Positions 45,662 through 58,200 of a stretch of 64,000 nucleotides of DNA are shown piece after piece (within the stretch, counting starts at the first letter, position 1; the number at the start of each line of letters is the position of its first letter). The position numbers and the translations under genes are program-made. Location of the stretch: positions 1,922,001-1,986,000 of the forward strand of contig WUJK01000006.1 of assembly GCA_011317545.1 (NCBI GenBank). The letters are read 5' to 3'. A model generated the notes under the pieces. It had not been told where the DNA came from. It saw only the letters and a list, made by a program, of their open reading frames with translations, and did not search any database. The stretch is from Coniella vitis. Taxonomy: Eukaryota > Ascomycota > Sordariomycetes > Diaporthales > Schizoparmaceae.

Positions 45662-46607
45662 CTATGGGCTCAACCTCTCCAGCGTCCACTCCTCTTCCCC
45701 ATCTCCCTTTCCGTCAACACGCTCATACACAAACCGGTCATGCAACCGATTCTCTCGCCCTTGCCAAAACTCAACCCTTTCGGGGATAACCCTCAAGCCA
45801 CCCCAGAATTCCGGAACGGGGATATCCTCTGTATCCTTGAATTTCTCCTCTGTTTCGTGGACCCATTGCTCGAGCATCTTGCGCCCGTCGTCATTACTAT
45901 TCTCACCTTTTCCCTCGTGCTGACCACTCGCAGAGTCGCCCTTCACAAGCGGTCTCAAAACGGCGCTCTGCCGACTCGCCCATGCCCCAATCCGGCTCCC
46001 CCTGACCCTCGTCTCATAGTACTTCTGACTTTCCTCCCTGCTCAACCGTTCCGTCTTGCCCTCCACACGCACCTGCCTCTCCATGGCCTCCCACCAAAAC
46101 GTCAGCGCCGCCCAGGGGTTCGTTTCAAGGTCGGCTGCCTTCCGGCTCGTGCCAAAGTTGGAGTAAATGACAAACCCTCGTGCGGAGTCAAGTTCCTTGA
46201 GGTAGACTTGGCGGGCGCTGACGCGGCCGGAGGGGAGATGGGCTGTTGACAGGGTGCATGTTTCTGGGTGGGCTATGAGGGGCTTTTGTGGTGTGGTGTC
46301 CACTGTATGGGCGGTGGTGGGAAGAGAGGGGCCCGAGTACGTCTGCGCAGCGGCAAACCAGGCATGGAACTGCGCAATGGGACTGTGCGCGTCGAGGTCG
46401 CGGCGGTGTAGGCCGCCTTCGTTTTCATGCTGTGTGAATTGGTCGGCGCGTGTGTTTTGCGCTGCGCCTGCGGGGGCGACTGGGAGTGCCTATGGTGAGG
46501 TTCTGTGCTTTCCGGAAACACACACAAAGAAAAGAAAAGGTACCGAAAGGTGGAGGGAGGAGGGACGTACAGATGAGTTTCTCGCTCTTTGCCTGGTGCA
46601 ACGCCAT
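45662..46607 (-). CDS. PDX3: Pyridoxamine 5'-phosphate oxidase
   Basis: Two exons, 46571-46607 and 45662-46479, code 284 residues. The enzyme uses FMN and oxygen to make pyridoxal 5'-phosphate from pyridoxine or pyridoxamine phosphate. Exon 1 gives MALHQAKSEKLI, and the split codon makes Phe, yielding KLIFAPAGAAQ, then a family-like RADQF...EGGLHRRDLD. FMN- and substrate-binding blocks are visible: SGRVSARQVYLKELDSARGF, IYSNFGTSRKA, NPWAALTFWW and RQVRVEGKTERL. The C-terminal block is EFWGGLRVIPERVEFWQGR followed by RLHDR. A Gly/Ser/Asn-rich insert (about 200-215) lies between them. An alternative acceptor ten bases upstream exists but gives the wrong frame. Confidence 0.93.
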
Positions 46608-47749
46608 CCTTTGTCTTCTTGGCTGTAGCTCAGTTGACGATCGAGAAGTCAACAACGACGATAACGACGATGATAACAACAACGATGATGCTGATGTTAT
46701 TGTTGTTGAGCCACGAATAAGAGCAATTGCTGGACAGGGAGATTGCATGGACGTCTTTTGCTGCAGGACAATTGAGTGTTTGGTACAAAGATTCTCAGCT
46801 TAACCTAGAGAAAAAGTCGGTCGAATCAGGTCAGGTGATGATGGCGATGAGTCTTCGTCCCTGCTGTGCGAATCGACGAGTGGTATCAATGACGAACGGG
46901 AAAGAAGAAGCGGAGGATCCACTCAAGGTTCAGGAAAACAGCCCCCTTTGGAGACCACCAAACTTTCCTGCCGCCAAGCTATCTCCGTTCGTTCCCGCTT
47001 GCACAAATAGCCAGAATCTCTTGCAAACAAGTGGCTTCCATTCAAAGCCCAATAATGAGAGATCCAAATTACCCAAGGTGCAGTAGAGACGTTGCAATGA
47101 GTCTATTCCGACTTGAGAAAGTGTGACCCGTGTACTTTGCAGCCCCGGCACAATCGCACACAGCCCTAACCCTGCCGCAGCGCCCCGTCCCATACAGCAA
47201 CAACGGACTGATGAATTTCGGGCCAACAATTTGGAACAGGGCTAATGACCGCAACCACTGAGGCATTGGAAAAGGAGGGACAACAGGCACAACCACTATT
47301 TTTGAGTCGAATATTATGTTTTCATATTATTATATTGAAACTGGGGAAAGCCATGCAAGATGGCAAGTTTGCACCAGAATACACATGCAAGACACCAGTG
47401 TCGCTCGCTATCGGGGATATCTGCCAACTTTTGATACGCCTTTCATGGTGCAGCAAAATCAAGAAAAAAACGCCTGTCCTATCCTTTCCCAAACGCACAA
47501 TGACGAGGAATAGTGATATGCACATCCAAAACATTCAAACAAGCCCAACATGTGTCTCCAACGCCTCGCTTTCGAAAAAGATTCAAAATCACTCCAAGCA
47601 ACCGCCGCAGTGGTCTGCATGTGTGTGAAAATATATGCACCGCAAAGGGAAACCTTTTTTTGGTCCACTGATCGTCGGCTCCCAATTCGCCAATGATATC
47701 AGGACGCAGTCTGACCAAAACTGCAGGTCGAGTGCCAGCAGAGGCCTCC
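46608..47749. other. Intergenic region between PDX3 and the cyclin gene
   Basis: No gene is supported. GAT/AAC repeats (about 46655-46710) lie just upstream of PDX3. The remainder, from about 46800 to 47700, shows only short unrelated frames. Confidence 0.5.
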
Positions 47750-48792
47750 CTAGGGCGCGCCCAGCTCCCTTGACATTTCCTCGGTGGGCGTGTCGAGTGG
47801 TGTGAGTGTAAATCCGAGCCCAAGGACTGCCTCGCCCGTTCCAGGCCTGATTGGTGCGCTGATGGACCGCAAGTGCCCAATGTCGATCTTGGGCACAGCC
47901 GCCCGGGCCCGCAGAGCCTCCCGCTCCCGCAGCGCCATCTGGCCGGCTCGCTGCATGTCCTCAATTGCGTTGTCGAGAATTTCCTTTTCGCATAGCGGCA
48001 GAATACGGTAACCCAAGTGTTCCATCACACATCTCTCGGTGGCGTTGATCTGGTCGCAGGTCCACAGACCCTTGCCCCAGTCGGAGGCATAGTATTGCGT
48101 CGGCTCCTGGCAGTCCTCGGTGAACTTGAATGCGATGACGAGCGCAGACAGGATGATGAGCTCCGGGCTGACCGAGTCGATGTGTGTGATGAGCGAGGCA
48201 GCCGCAGATGTAATGGTGTGTCGCTTGCTTGTGGCGGGTGTAGCGAGCGGCAGGGTCACGCGCCACTTGCGTGAGAACTTGGAGTCGAGCGAATCGAGAA
48301 TACAGACGGCGAGGGCTATCGTCTCGAGTGGAAGGGCAGCGCGTCGAAGGATGGTCTGGACCAGAGAGACGGAGGGAGATGAGACGGAAGCTGAGGGCGG
48401 GTGTAGGTTGACGAGGTGGACTGCTGGCCCTATACAAAGTGCAACAAAAGCATGATTAGTAAGGTTGCATGTGAAAATTGGGGGGGGGAGTAGGAATAAT
48501 GGACCAGCAAGAACAGCAACCAAATAACCACCACACCGCACCAAACGAACAAACAAACAAACATACCTAACAAGTTGGGATCGACATTCTCATCCCACTC
48601 GCCCAGAACAGGACTGGACGTGACAGAGTTCCTGCTCGACGGCGGAGGGGTCGGAAGGTTGGACAGTGGCTTGTAAGTGCCAGCAAAGTACGCAAAGTCG
48701 AAGTCGTAGTCGTCGTCGTCGACATCACGAGACGCAGCAACTTTAGGGTTGTACGACGCCATAGGTGCCATTGCTGCTGCTGGTTCAGACAT
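47750..48792 (-). CDS. Cyclin-domain protein (Pcl-like)
   Basis: Two exons, 48567-48792 and 47750-48429, code 301 residues. A cyclin box fold spans about 90-230: AVCILDSLDSKFSRKW, ELIILSALVIAFKFTEDCQE, and GLWTCDQINATERCVMEHLG, matching the helices of an N-terminal cyclin domain. The N-terminal 75 residues are acidic and disordered (DVDDDDYDFDFAYFAG). The intron splits a Gly codon and is GT-AG. The box is most like the Pcl1/Pcl2-type cyclins that partner Pho85-family kinases, but I place it only at the family level. There is no destruction-box motif that I can see. A C-terminal tail (about 245-301) is rich in Arg, then Gly and Thr. Confidence 0.85.
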
Positions 48793-48965
48793 GCAAGATC
48801 TATCAAAAGCTACGGGAACGAACGTGGTCGCATGAGCCGAGGATGAAAGAGGGAGAGGCACCAGGCTGTTACTTGGATGCTTAACCGGCTCCCCAGTCCC
48901 CTTTTATCCAGCTTGAGCTGGGAGGCGATGGCGCGCTGGAGGGGGCGGCCTGGGAAGGGGGGTAA

Positions 48966-48982
48966 TGTGTGTGTGTGTGTGT
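48966..48982. repeat. (GT)n microsatellite
   Basis: Eight GT units between genes, upstream of the cyclin gene start. Confidence 0.85.
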
Positions 48983-49448
48983 ATGTGTCTGTGGTAGGAG
49001 ATATTTCCGGAATTCACCGCCAAGTCCAAATCTCAGGGCCTGTCAGGCCAGGCGATATGCGGATCTGTGGGGTGCGTGCGAGAGGCTCCACAATATACGA
49101 GCCTGCGCGCAGGCAAGGAAGGGGCGCTGCAGCTGCTGCTGGTACTTTGGTGCTAGGTGCTGGCCTGTCTTGTGCTGGGGCCTTTCTTAAGGACTTGTCG
49201 CTGGGGCTGCTTGGACAGGATATAGGTAATGCTAGGTACAGGGCTCTGCCTGTACTATGAAAGTCTGGGCGACTTGCTGAGTTGGTAGCGCAGAGTGCTT
49301 CTGCGGCCGAGTGTCGGACACCACCAAGCCTCCGGTCGGCTAACGGCACTAGGCCCGACAAGAAACGACGCCTGCGCAGCAAGGAAGAATGGAGAAGGGA
49401 AGAATGGAGCAAGCGCGGCGGCCAGGGCCCGAAACTGGCAGCGAGCGG

Positions 49449-49493
49449 GATTGATGCGATTGATGCGATTGATGCGATTGATGCGATTGATGC
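49449..49493. repeat. Five perfect 9-base tandem repeats
   Basis: GATTGATGC repeated five times without a change. The unit is a multiple of three, so frames on both strands stay open through it, which explains the Ile-Asp-Ala and Ile-Asn-Arg runs seen in overlapping false frames. Confidence 0.95.
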
Positions 49494-49909
49494 TTCGTGT
49501 GATCGTGGTCGGACAAGTGAGATGAAGGAGAATTGCGGATAGTGCCAGATAAGTTGCAAACGAAATGCCACAGGTTGAGCCGAAGTCGAGGGTGGAGAAG
49601 CCGGAGCACAAACTGTTCTGCAGTGGCATTCGAGCTCACCTTACTGTTTTGCCTCTGTGTTTGGTGTCCGTCTTTCGTCCGGTCTTGGATTTGCCTATTG
49701 CGCTTTAATCGTGGCTGCTTGCTGACTGGCCTTGACTTGACTTTGCGCGCAGCAGCCGAGGAGCCGCTGCGGACTGAGGCCGAAGGAGGAATGCTCAGGG
49801 TCCTCGGTAGTGGAGTGTCACGCGACCGCCAAGGAGAGCTGAGCAGCTGTCGTTGACTGCAGGAGGACTATGTCGAACAGGTAGCGTCGATTTTAATGGA
49901 TATCTCGAA

Positions 49910-49942
49910 TGGATGGATGGCTGGCTGGCTGGCTGGCTGGAT
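49910..49942. repeat. GGAT/GGCT tetranucleotide repeat
   Basis: GGAT units pass directly into five GGCT units. It lies in gene-free DNA. Confidence 0.85.
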
Positions 49943-52900
49943 CGGTGGTTGTCCGTCTCTGTCAAGGTGCAATATATCCAAGGCAGCCAAATAGTGAACG
50001 AATTCAATGCGCGGGCTTCAGTGCCAAACCCGTGTCAATACGGAGCATGACTTATAGCGACAGTTGAACTTGTCTTGAGCCATTATATAATGGGTCTCCG
50101 CCTGGGGCAGTCTTGTATGCAATGCGCCATGTACTATGTAGCGAGTAGACAAGTGTTCCCCGTCTGCCTTACGACACGACAGAAGGAAGGCGCTGTCTTT
50201 GTGGTTGGCAGGAGCGGACAGCTGTCTGGTCAGGGATTGCCGGCCTTGGCAATATCTGGCTGTGGAGGATGGATGACGGAGGCTGCCCGGCGACATTGCG
50301 TGCTGTTGTTCATTCGACCTGGCAATCCGTCGTTTCGCGAGCGAGGTACATGCTCGTAACGCTACGTAGATACTGCTATGTATGTGCTACTACGTACATA
50401 GTAGTACCTCGTACAATGTACGTGCTTGACTACTCTGTAAACAAGAGCTTTAGCCGCTGCATGAACGCAACTAACGTCGCCTAGCGGAGTTGGAGATGGC
50501 GGCTGAGAGAAGATGCACAACGGAGAAAAAGAAAAAAGTGGAATCAGAACCCGCGCGGTGAGACACGGCCAAGGCTTCTCGAAGCTGATCTTTCTTTTTT
50601 CCCTCTTTGTCTCGGGGCTAGCTCTAGGACGGATGCGGAATTGGAGTGGCATAGTGCGGCCTTGGAAAGTCAATAGCCATGCCTTAACCATCGTGGACCA
50701 CCTCGGCTTTCCAGCTTCTTCCATCGGCTCCACGAAGTGATTCCACAGGATCTGCCATGTAGGGCCAGAGATGAAAGAAGCGAGGTTCTGCCAGTCTCAA
50801 AAGAAGCGGCGCTTGGAGCGTTCTGGATCGTCGACAGTTTTGCTAGATCTGCCAGAATAGGCGACCGTTCCTCTCGAGCCAGATTGCCAGCCCGGCCAGC
50901 CCATCCCATTGTCTGTGCTTGAGCAGGCCGGTGGAGTCTTTTTGCCCGTCATGGCAGCTGCCCAGCCCTACTATGCTGCCACTATGTGCTACTACTATGT
51001 ATGAAATAGCAAGAGCCGACTGCTTCAACGACAGAGCGAGGGCTAGACCAAGCAGCAGAGTTGCATCATTGACAGCCACAACCAAGTCTGGAGCACACAT
51101 TCCCACATGGTTCCGCAACCAGAGCGCAGAATGCTCCTCTGCAAAGCTGCCTTGGCGATTGGATCAATTCCAGCCCCGTCTGAAGTAGGTACGTACTCTG
51201 CGTGTTCGCGTGGCCTTTCGTTCTTGGCCGAGCTGAGGCAATACATACTACCATGGCACTGCGCAGGGTGTACTATTATGTACTATAGTATATAGTACTA
51301 GGTATGTAAATGACAAGTGAGGTCACCAAAAGATGGAAAGAACCCACACAGGACCGTGTGCTGGATGTGTGAAACATTAGGACCAACCTTTTTTTTTTTT
51401 TTTCTCCTGCGCAGGTTTTCGTATCGTGCCTGCCCTTGCTCAGATCCGTGGAGGCACATGTAGCGTGTACTTGGCAGCTGGGTTCGGGCCGATGTACCCA
51501 TTCTACGCTAGCAAGCAGGGTCTCCCACTGTAATGCTGTCAGAGTGGTACGATGGCAAAGAGTACCCAGATACGCTCCAGCACCATCGCCTGCAGCTTTT
51601 CAGCAACAGGCCCTTGGCAAGCCAGCCTCTTCGGTAGCGTGCTCGGCAATCAAAGATTTCCCCTTCTTCCCCTTCTTTCCTTCTCGTAGCATACCACATC
51701 CATTCCTGCTCCATCCCGCCCACCGAACAACACGAGGCTTACATAGTATGAGCAGTCTGATGCTGTCTTTGGGTCGCTGCAAAAAAGACAGTGATCGTCA
51801 GGCAGAGTCTGGTTGCTTCGGCTGCTGCCGACCCGGTTATCGTGGTGCCTGCAGCTGACTGCGTCCAATTGCCCAGTAGCCCCACGCTTAGGCGCAGGCG
51901 TAGGCGCAGCGATCTGTTGTACTTCATCGCGAAACTGGGATTTTGCAATATCCCGTTCTCCCTTGCCAAAACGAGGCGACGACTGGGAATCGACAAGGCA
52001 ACACCTCACTTGATCGCCAGCAAAAACCTCCGTACAGAAGGAAAGGAAATCACCACGCCCTGTCGCCTCATCAAAAAGATGAAACCTGCGTCGAAGTGAT
52101 ATAACAGACTCTCTTGTGTGTGCATCATTAGACGTCATGGTTCCGAGATTTGCATCCACTGTTTAGCAGTAAATCCAATGATACTGTTCGAGAAAATTGC
52201 CGACTTTGTCCTTGTACTAGCCACCAGACATCCGTCATTCGTCGCCTACTATATTGTCACCCGAAAATGAGCCATGGCTGGTTCCTGACAAGCTCGCGGC
52301 ACTGTCTATACAAGCCTTGTCATTCATTATTGTTATAAACACAAATTCTGCGGCTGTTTCTCAATGGTTCCCAGCCTGCTGCCTTTTTGCCTTTGACGGG
52401 TCTAGAAAATGGCTGCTGCCATGAGCGACACAAAAGCATCAGCAACGACAAGACTATGAGATCATGGTTATTTCCCCAAGGCTGCTTGCTGCATGGTGTG
52501 GACGAATTGGCTCGGATTGCTTTGTCGGGACAGACAACCATTGCGGCTTCTCGCAGATCAGCCTAGGAGCCGTTGCACACCGCGAACCGTCACGAACCTA
52601 GTTGTCACGCTCGGTAAAGCCATCAGCGTCCGAGCATTTCGTCCAATCCCACCTGTCGACTTGCTCACCGCAATGTTTCTGTGCGGTTGCACTGTCCGTG
52701 ACCATCAGCGAGCCTAAATGCGCCATCGTCAATAGCTTCCACCACTCCGGCCCTGTGGCCCGGGCTGAAACTGCTGAAGCTTTTGTTGCCTACATATCAT
52801 ACATAGTACCGTCTGATATCGTGCCGTGCCTATGTACCAAGTCCAAGTGTCCGTCTGGATGCATCCTGCAGCCCTCAATGTCAGTTGTGGTACTTTGATA

Positions 52901-54502
52901 GCCTCTCTACGGGGCGCCAAGCGCCGAAGAGGCACATTCTTGATCGTCGCACCGGCAGCCCACTATCGTGTTGAGATCAGTTCATGAGACTGAGCTACCC
53001 TGTCCCCAGGCTGCTAAGCGGTGAAGATGATTGTCCTTTACAAACAAAGGCAATGGAGTTATGGCATGCACGTGACTGCCAGGACGGCTGCTCCAGGGCC
53101 TACTCCTCAAACTTCCCGATCACCGATCTCATGATCATCGTTCTCCTGCTCTTCGTGCTACGGCCACTGTTGCTCAACATGACCTTGCTATTGTACCTTC
53201 TCATCAGTAATGCGTCTACGACTACTATGTATACATGGTAGACGGCGGCTCCGTTGAGAATGAACGGCACAAAACACCGTGCGCCACGTGCACCCGCTCT
53301 GAAAGGTTTCCCCCACCCCCGCCCCAGGGGCTAATATAGTGCATGCAGCTGGGCTGCTGCTGAACGGTAGCCAAGCCAAGCCAAAGAGAAAGAGAAAGCC
53401 AAAATTGTGTTCTAGTCAACGCCATCGTGAGCCCGTGCGAAAGCGGAAAAGCTTTTCTGCACTTCTCATTTCGTTCGCTCACAGACTCATGAATATGAGG
53501 AGAAAGAGAAATTGAAAATTAATTATGTTTTTTTTTTCCCTCAAAATTTGAAGGCTTGAGAAGAGCGAAGATTAGACACAGCTCCTTATGCAAGAATTAG
53601 TAGTTTGGGGAGACTATTGTCTTTGGCGGTCAAGCCCGGTTTGTGGCGATGAGCTCGTGAGATTACTATCTAAGAACCATTTGAGAATGGGGATACATAG
53701 TACTATCATGGCTGTTATTTTTTAATATGTCCTTCTCAGCACAAAGCATCCCCAGTGGCTGCCTTTACGAGCAGACACGATGTCATGGACACGGCCAACA
53801 ACCACATCGTTGGTTGCACAGCATATCCCATATTTTGTCTGCAACATGTGCGCCAAGGGAAAGCCTTTGTAAGTCATTTGGTTTGTGTTTTTTTTTTTTT
53901 TTTTTTGCATGGTAAGGCGGATGGAGTAGAAGGCTGTCTAAACTTACCGTATTGGGCTTACTATAGGTGCAAACGGACTGCAAGTCATCGCGAGACATGC
54001 TCTGCTTCTGTTATTGAATTTTATTTATTTATTTATTATTTTATTTTATATTTTGTTTTATGACTGTCTTTCGGTGGTGAGATTTCCAAGTAGCTTCTTT
54101 TTACCTCGCCTATCGGTTTGCTTAACCCCCAGCAATTCTTCTTGAGGTATGTGTATACATACAATTGAAGGGAAAAAGCGCATCCAAGTTATGGAAAGCA
54201 TGAAAGCATGTGACTTTCCATTTATGGCGTCAATACTGTCGCGTTTGTTGCGATTGTTTCGGCGGAAACGTCATGGGACGCCATGATGAAATTGAGAAAG
54301 TCATGTAGTTGATTAACCCACGCAGTACCATGAAATAATAATACGAATTGACTGAAAAAGCGCAAGAGGCAATTCACCTATTGAACATTGGAGCTTATTA
54401 TGAGTGGGAGAGGTAGGGAGAACAAAAAGAGGAAAAGGATATCTGAAGACTGCATTCAACAAAAGAACGATTGGCTCTCAGATCTTTATCTCTAGCATGC
54501 TG

Positions 54503-54509
54503 TATATAA
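54503..54509 (+). promoter_or_regulatory. TATA-like element upstream of tRNA-Glu
   Basis: TATATAA ends 26 bases before the first base of the tRNA. In several fungi tRNA genes have a TATA element at about this distance that helps position TFIIIB; here that role is inferred. Confidence 0.5.
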
Positions 54510-54535
54510 GAAACATATGTGGAGCAGATTTCCAA

Positions 54536-54624
54536 TCCGATATGGTGTAATGGCTAACATCTGACGCTCTCATTTCCCAAAATCAGGGCCCGTCAAGCTC
54601 GGGGTTCGATTCCCCGTATCGGAG
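54536..54624 (+). tRNA. tRNA-Glu (CTC) with a 17-base intron
   Basis: The acceptor stem TCCGATA pairs with TATCGGA (54617-54623), with G as discriminator. The anticodon stem TGACG (54562-54566) pairs with CGTCA (54591-54595), and the T stem CGGGG pairs with CCCCG around loop TTCGATT. The anticodon CTC is at 54569-54571, which reads GAG. After A at position 37 comes an intron (54573-54589), in the usual place for nuclear tRNA introns. An internal B box GGTTCGATTCC (54603-54613) is intact. A T6 run at 54648-54653 is the likely Pol III terminator, and TATATAA lies upstream. No CCA is encoded, as expected in eukaryotes. Confidence 0.95.
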
Positions 54625-55288
54625 TATCAAGACCAAGATACAATTTCTTTTTTCTTTTTGCCTCTGACTGGTTCATATTTGTTTTGCCCTTTCTGTTTGT
54701 TGTGTATTATTGCACTTGTCTTCTAAATTTGATTGATATTGCTTTATGGTTCTCAAAGTTGTGGTTCAGAAAGATTACGTGACTAGCATGGACTAACTAT
54801 ATAACCCACCAGTCGCGTAGAATAATACATTTGACTACAAACAATATGGAGCAATATTGCAAATACCTTGCTGCCGAACCGTACGTAGGTAGACCTGCTC
54901 TTTGGTCTGCATGCCAGTGAAGTTGGCATGAAATATCGCCGTGCAAACGCATATCAGCACCACTTTCAATAACAAAGAATGGTCCAGATACCTGACCGGT
55001 TCTATATCCCCATTCTCCAGATTCAAACGGACAAAGGAAAGACTTTTGATTGATGATTTCCCCTGTTTTCCAAGACGCTGTGCGAATAAAACCAAAGGAC
55101 AGAAACAGAGACAAAAGTTAAACAAACGAAATCGCTCGCCGCCGGCTTCCCGTTTCCAATCCTGCGCGCATCCTTTTTCGTTCTGTCCTGCCTGCTGGTC
55201 GCGAGAAAGGGAATTTAAAAAAGGTTTGACAGGCCTAGATTCAGGTCACCTTGATTGCCTATTTTGACTACTAGCACTACTACTACCC
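54625..55288. other. Spacer between tRNA-Glu and the 1,103-residue gene
   Basis: Apart from the T-rich Pol III stop there is nothing I can name. It must include the 3' untranslated region of the minus-strand gene that follows. Confidence 0.5.
54648..54653 (+). terminator. Pol III terminator of tRNA-Glu
   Basis: A run of six T residues, with further T-rich sequence after it, begins 24 bases beyond the tRNA. Pol III stops at such T-runs. Confidence 0.7.
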
Positions 55289-58200
55289 TTACTGTCGCTG
55301 CTGCTGCGGCACATCCAGTAAACTCTGCGCTTTATCCAACGTCCACCGCGCCGCAGAAACAGCCTGCTTGCGCGCCATGTATGCCAAAAAGGGTTGGTAT
55401 TCAGTGCTGTCTGTGCCGGTGTTGCGGCCGGTAGGAGGACGACCTGCTGCTCCAGGGGACCATGGTCTGTGTTGCTCGCGATTGTGGTGTACGAATGGTA
55501 TATACGCTTTGGGCTGGTTCTGCGTCTGGGCTCGGCTCAAATGTTGCGATTGTGGTTGGGGTGGATATCCTTGCTGCTCCGTACCAGTGCATGGTGGTGA
55601 TGCAGGCGCTGGTCCTGGTTCCGGAGCCGGTGTCACCAGGACCTGTGGCGACGGTACGATGGAGGAGCCACGGGACTGCCGCCGGTCATGATCGTCATAA
55701 TCTGGCGTCGGGGGTTCGCCGCCGTCTTCAATGACGGGGTGTATCGAGACTCGCTGGATGAGTTGGTGCTGCGGACGGAGAGGCTGGACGCGAAGAAGGT
55801 TGAGGCTGGGGGTGCTTCTGTGGTGACTGTTTAGTGCGGGCGATACACCGGTGATGGCGGCCTTGTCGTTGTTGGTGGGCGTCAAGGCGGTTGTGGGAGT
55901 CACAGCGGCATGTTGTCCAGCAAGTGACGGGAGCAACTTGTCAGACTCGTTCTCGAGCGATGACATGGGCGATACCGGCGGCGCCACGTCAATCATGTCG
56001 TCAAGGGCGGCAATCACGGGCTGGAAGGTCTTGCTGGGGAGCGCTCTCTGGACGATGAGAGCAAGGAGGTGCGGATCCAAGGGGGTGGCCGGGGTCGCGG
56101 TCGCTGGTGAGTGGGAGGAGGCAGGGCGTGTTGTTGTTGATGATGTTGTTGTTGTTGTTGTTGCCATTGACAACAGTGGCTCGGTGGTCCGTCTTGTTGG
56201 GCTTGGATGTAGATTGGGATTCGTTCTGCTGCGGTTTGGCAGCAGTGGTGCGGAGAGGAGGATGGGGCTTGAGCTTATGCGTCGTGCTGCTGGGGGCTTC
56301 GTGGTGGTGGTGGTGGTGCTGTTGTTGTTGCTGTTGTCGGTGGTAAGCAGATGGGGAATTCCGCTGGACAACGGCGAGGATCCGCCGTCGTTTATGGATC
56401 CGAGGCCAGGGTCAAGGCCCAGCTCGATACCTGAGAGTGCCTGGCTCAACTGCTCCTGCAGGACGTTGAGGGCGGGAAGTGGTGCGTATTGGGTGCTTTG
56501 TTGTTGGTGGTGCTGTTGCATGACAGGAGTGGTTGTAGAAATCATCGTCGTCGAAATTGTTGGTCGTCGTCGAGGGTTCTTGCTGCAGTCAGGTCTGTGG
56601 AATCTTGACAACGGCAGTGGCTGTTGCTGTTCCAGGGCTTCTCTTCCCACTGCTCCTTCTCCTCCTCCTCCTCCTCCTCCTCCTCCTCCTCTACCGCCGC
56701 CTTGGCCAAACGTTTCACTACGGGCCACCTGCACCATCTGCACCGGTGCTTCTTTCAAGGGCGACGATGAGAAGCTCAGCACTGGGTCTGTTGCAGAGCG
56801 ACGGACAGCAAACGGCGAGTCGTGTTGCAGCGAGCCCTGACGTTCTGTTCGCGGTCTGGGAGTGAGACCGTAGTCGCTGCCGTCGCCAATGGTCGACTTT
56901 CTTGTTGAGGGCGCAGACAGCGGCGATGCCCAGGTCTCGGAGCGCGAATCGTCCCCTTCCAGGACCGGCGTTAGCGATGCCATGGCGCTGTCGTCACGTT
57001 CTCTGGCTTTGCCTTTGTCTCGTGTGGCGATGTGGTTGTCTGGCAATGATGACGAGCTTTTGTATTGCTTTGCTTCTCCTGGTCCATTTTCCATGGCCGT
57101 CGAGTCTCCTTCCAAAGCCGTTGCCTCTCCCGCCACCGCCACTGTTCTCTGCTTTTCAATCTCGAAACCATCACCAGCAGCAGCAGTAGTAGTCTTTTTG
57201 CTACTCCCGCCGCGGCCCCCGCCCCATGTCTCCCGCCGCGGCCGCCTTGGCCCCAGCAAGCTCTGAATCAAGTCCACATTTTCAAACTCGCCGCGGTCCT
57301 GCTCCCACCACGACGTCCGTGCAGCGTGCTTCCTGCGGTACTCGTCGCTCACGCCCACGGCGCCGATGCCAAACTCGACGAACCCGCGTAGCTGCGCCGT
57401 GGCAGCCAGTACCGCGCTGTGGAGGTCCGTGAGCGCGACTGTCCAGGAGAAGAGAGCCTCGGCTGACAACGGGCCAGTGTCACGGGGTCCAATCTCTGCC
57501 TGGGGCTGAGCATACGAGCTGGTGACTCTGGAATGGCTCGTTTGCGGCTTCGAAGTGGGCACGGTGGAGGAGCATGTCGATGCTGCGGAGGAATAAGTGG
57601 AGGAGGCGCGTGGAAAGAAGGATTTTGGCCTCCGGCCTCGGAGGATCTTGATTCGCGACGAGGAACTTTCTGATGGGTTTGTTGGGGATCCCCCCCCAGG
57701 GCCTTCTCCCGCGCCTGGTGAGTAAGGTGGGCTCCCGGGCCAGCGGTGCTTCTCCAGAAACGGACCCAGTTCGGCGATGCTCTTTGTCGCATATGTGATG
57801 GCTTCGTTGATCGCTGCCAGGAGCAGGGCGCGATCAATGTTGCTGCTGTTGGTGCGGGTGCTATTCTCGTCCTCCAGGCCGTCATCAGTGGCACCAGATT
57901 GGACGCTGTCGACTGCCGGTGACGCAACCCTCTCCAACTCGGCTAGATTCTCATTACGGAGGGCGATGAGTATCTGCGTGTCTGCGCGAATCATCAAGAG
58001 CAGGTTGTAGCACGTCTGGACCTCGTCTGTGAAGGAGGTGCTCCAGCCCTGGTGCTGCTGCTGCTGCTGCTGCTGCTCCTGCTGCTGCCCCCAGTCAGCA
58101 GCGCCATAGTCTGCCCCGTTCCCACATCCAACCCTGGGATCACAGCGGTCTGATGAGCTCCGGGTGCTGTGGATGCTGTGGCTGCTCGTACGGCTGTGGC

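Larger units (their letters stand above)
48793..54535. other. Gene-poor block of 5.7 kb
   Basis: No protein gene is supported. Exact copies of TACTATGTA or its complement are at 50132, 50395, 50993, 51740, 52800, 53223 and 53694. A dense cluster of related TAC/GTA words lies at 51270-51303. Tandem repeats include (GT)n at 48966-48982, five GATTGATGC units at 49449-49493, and GGCT repeats at 49910-49942. T-runs occur at 51391-51404 and 53888-53906. Open frames in this block are short, overlap on both strands and mostly begin at non-ATG codons. Confidence 0.5.

Noticed and set aside
52984..53241. 85-codon ATG frame with a hydrophobic stretch
   Set aside because: Its Leu/Met-rich segment is followed by one of the dispersed words and a stop. 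It has no family resemblance or splice support.
55851..56840. Long open frame on the plus strand, opposite the 1,103-residue gene
   Set aside because: It is full of Val, Leu, Gly and Cys runs produced by reading the Gln/Thr/Pro repeats of the minus-strand gene backwards. No domain is visible.
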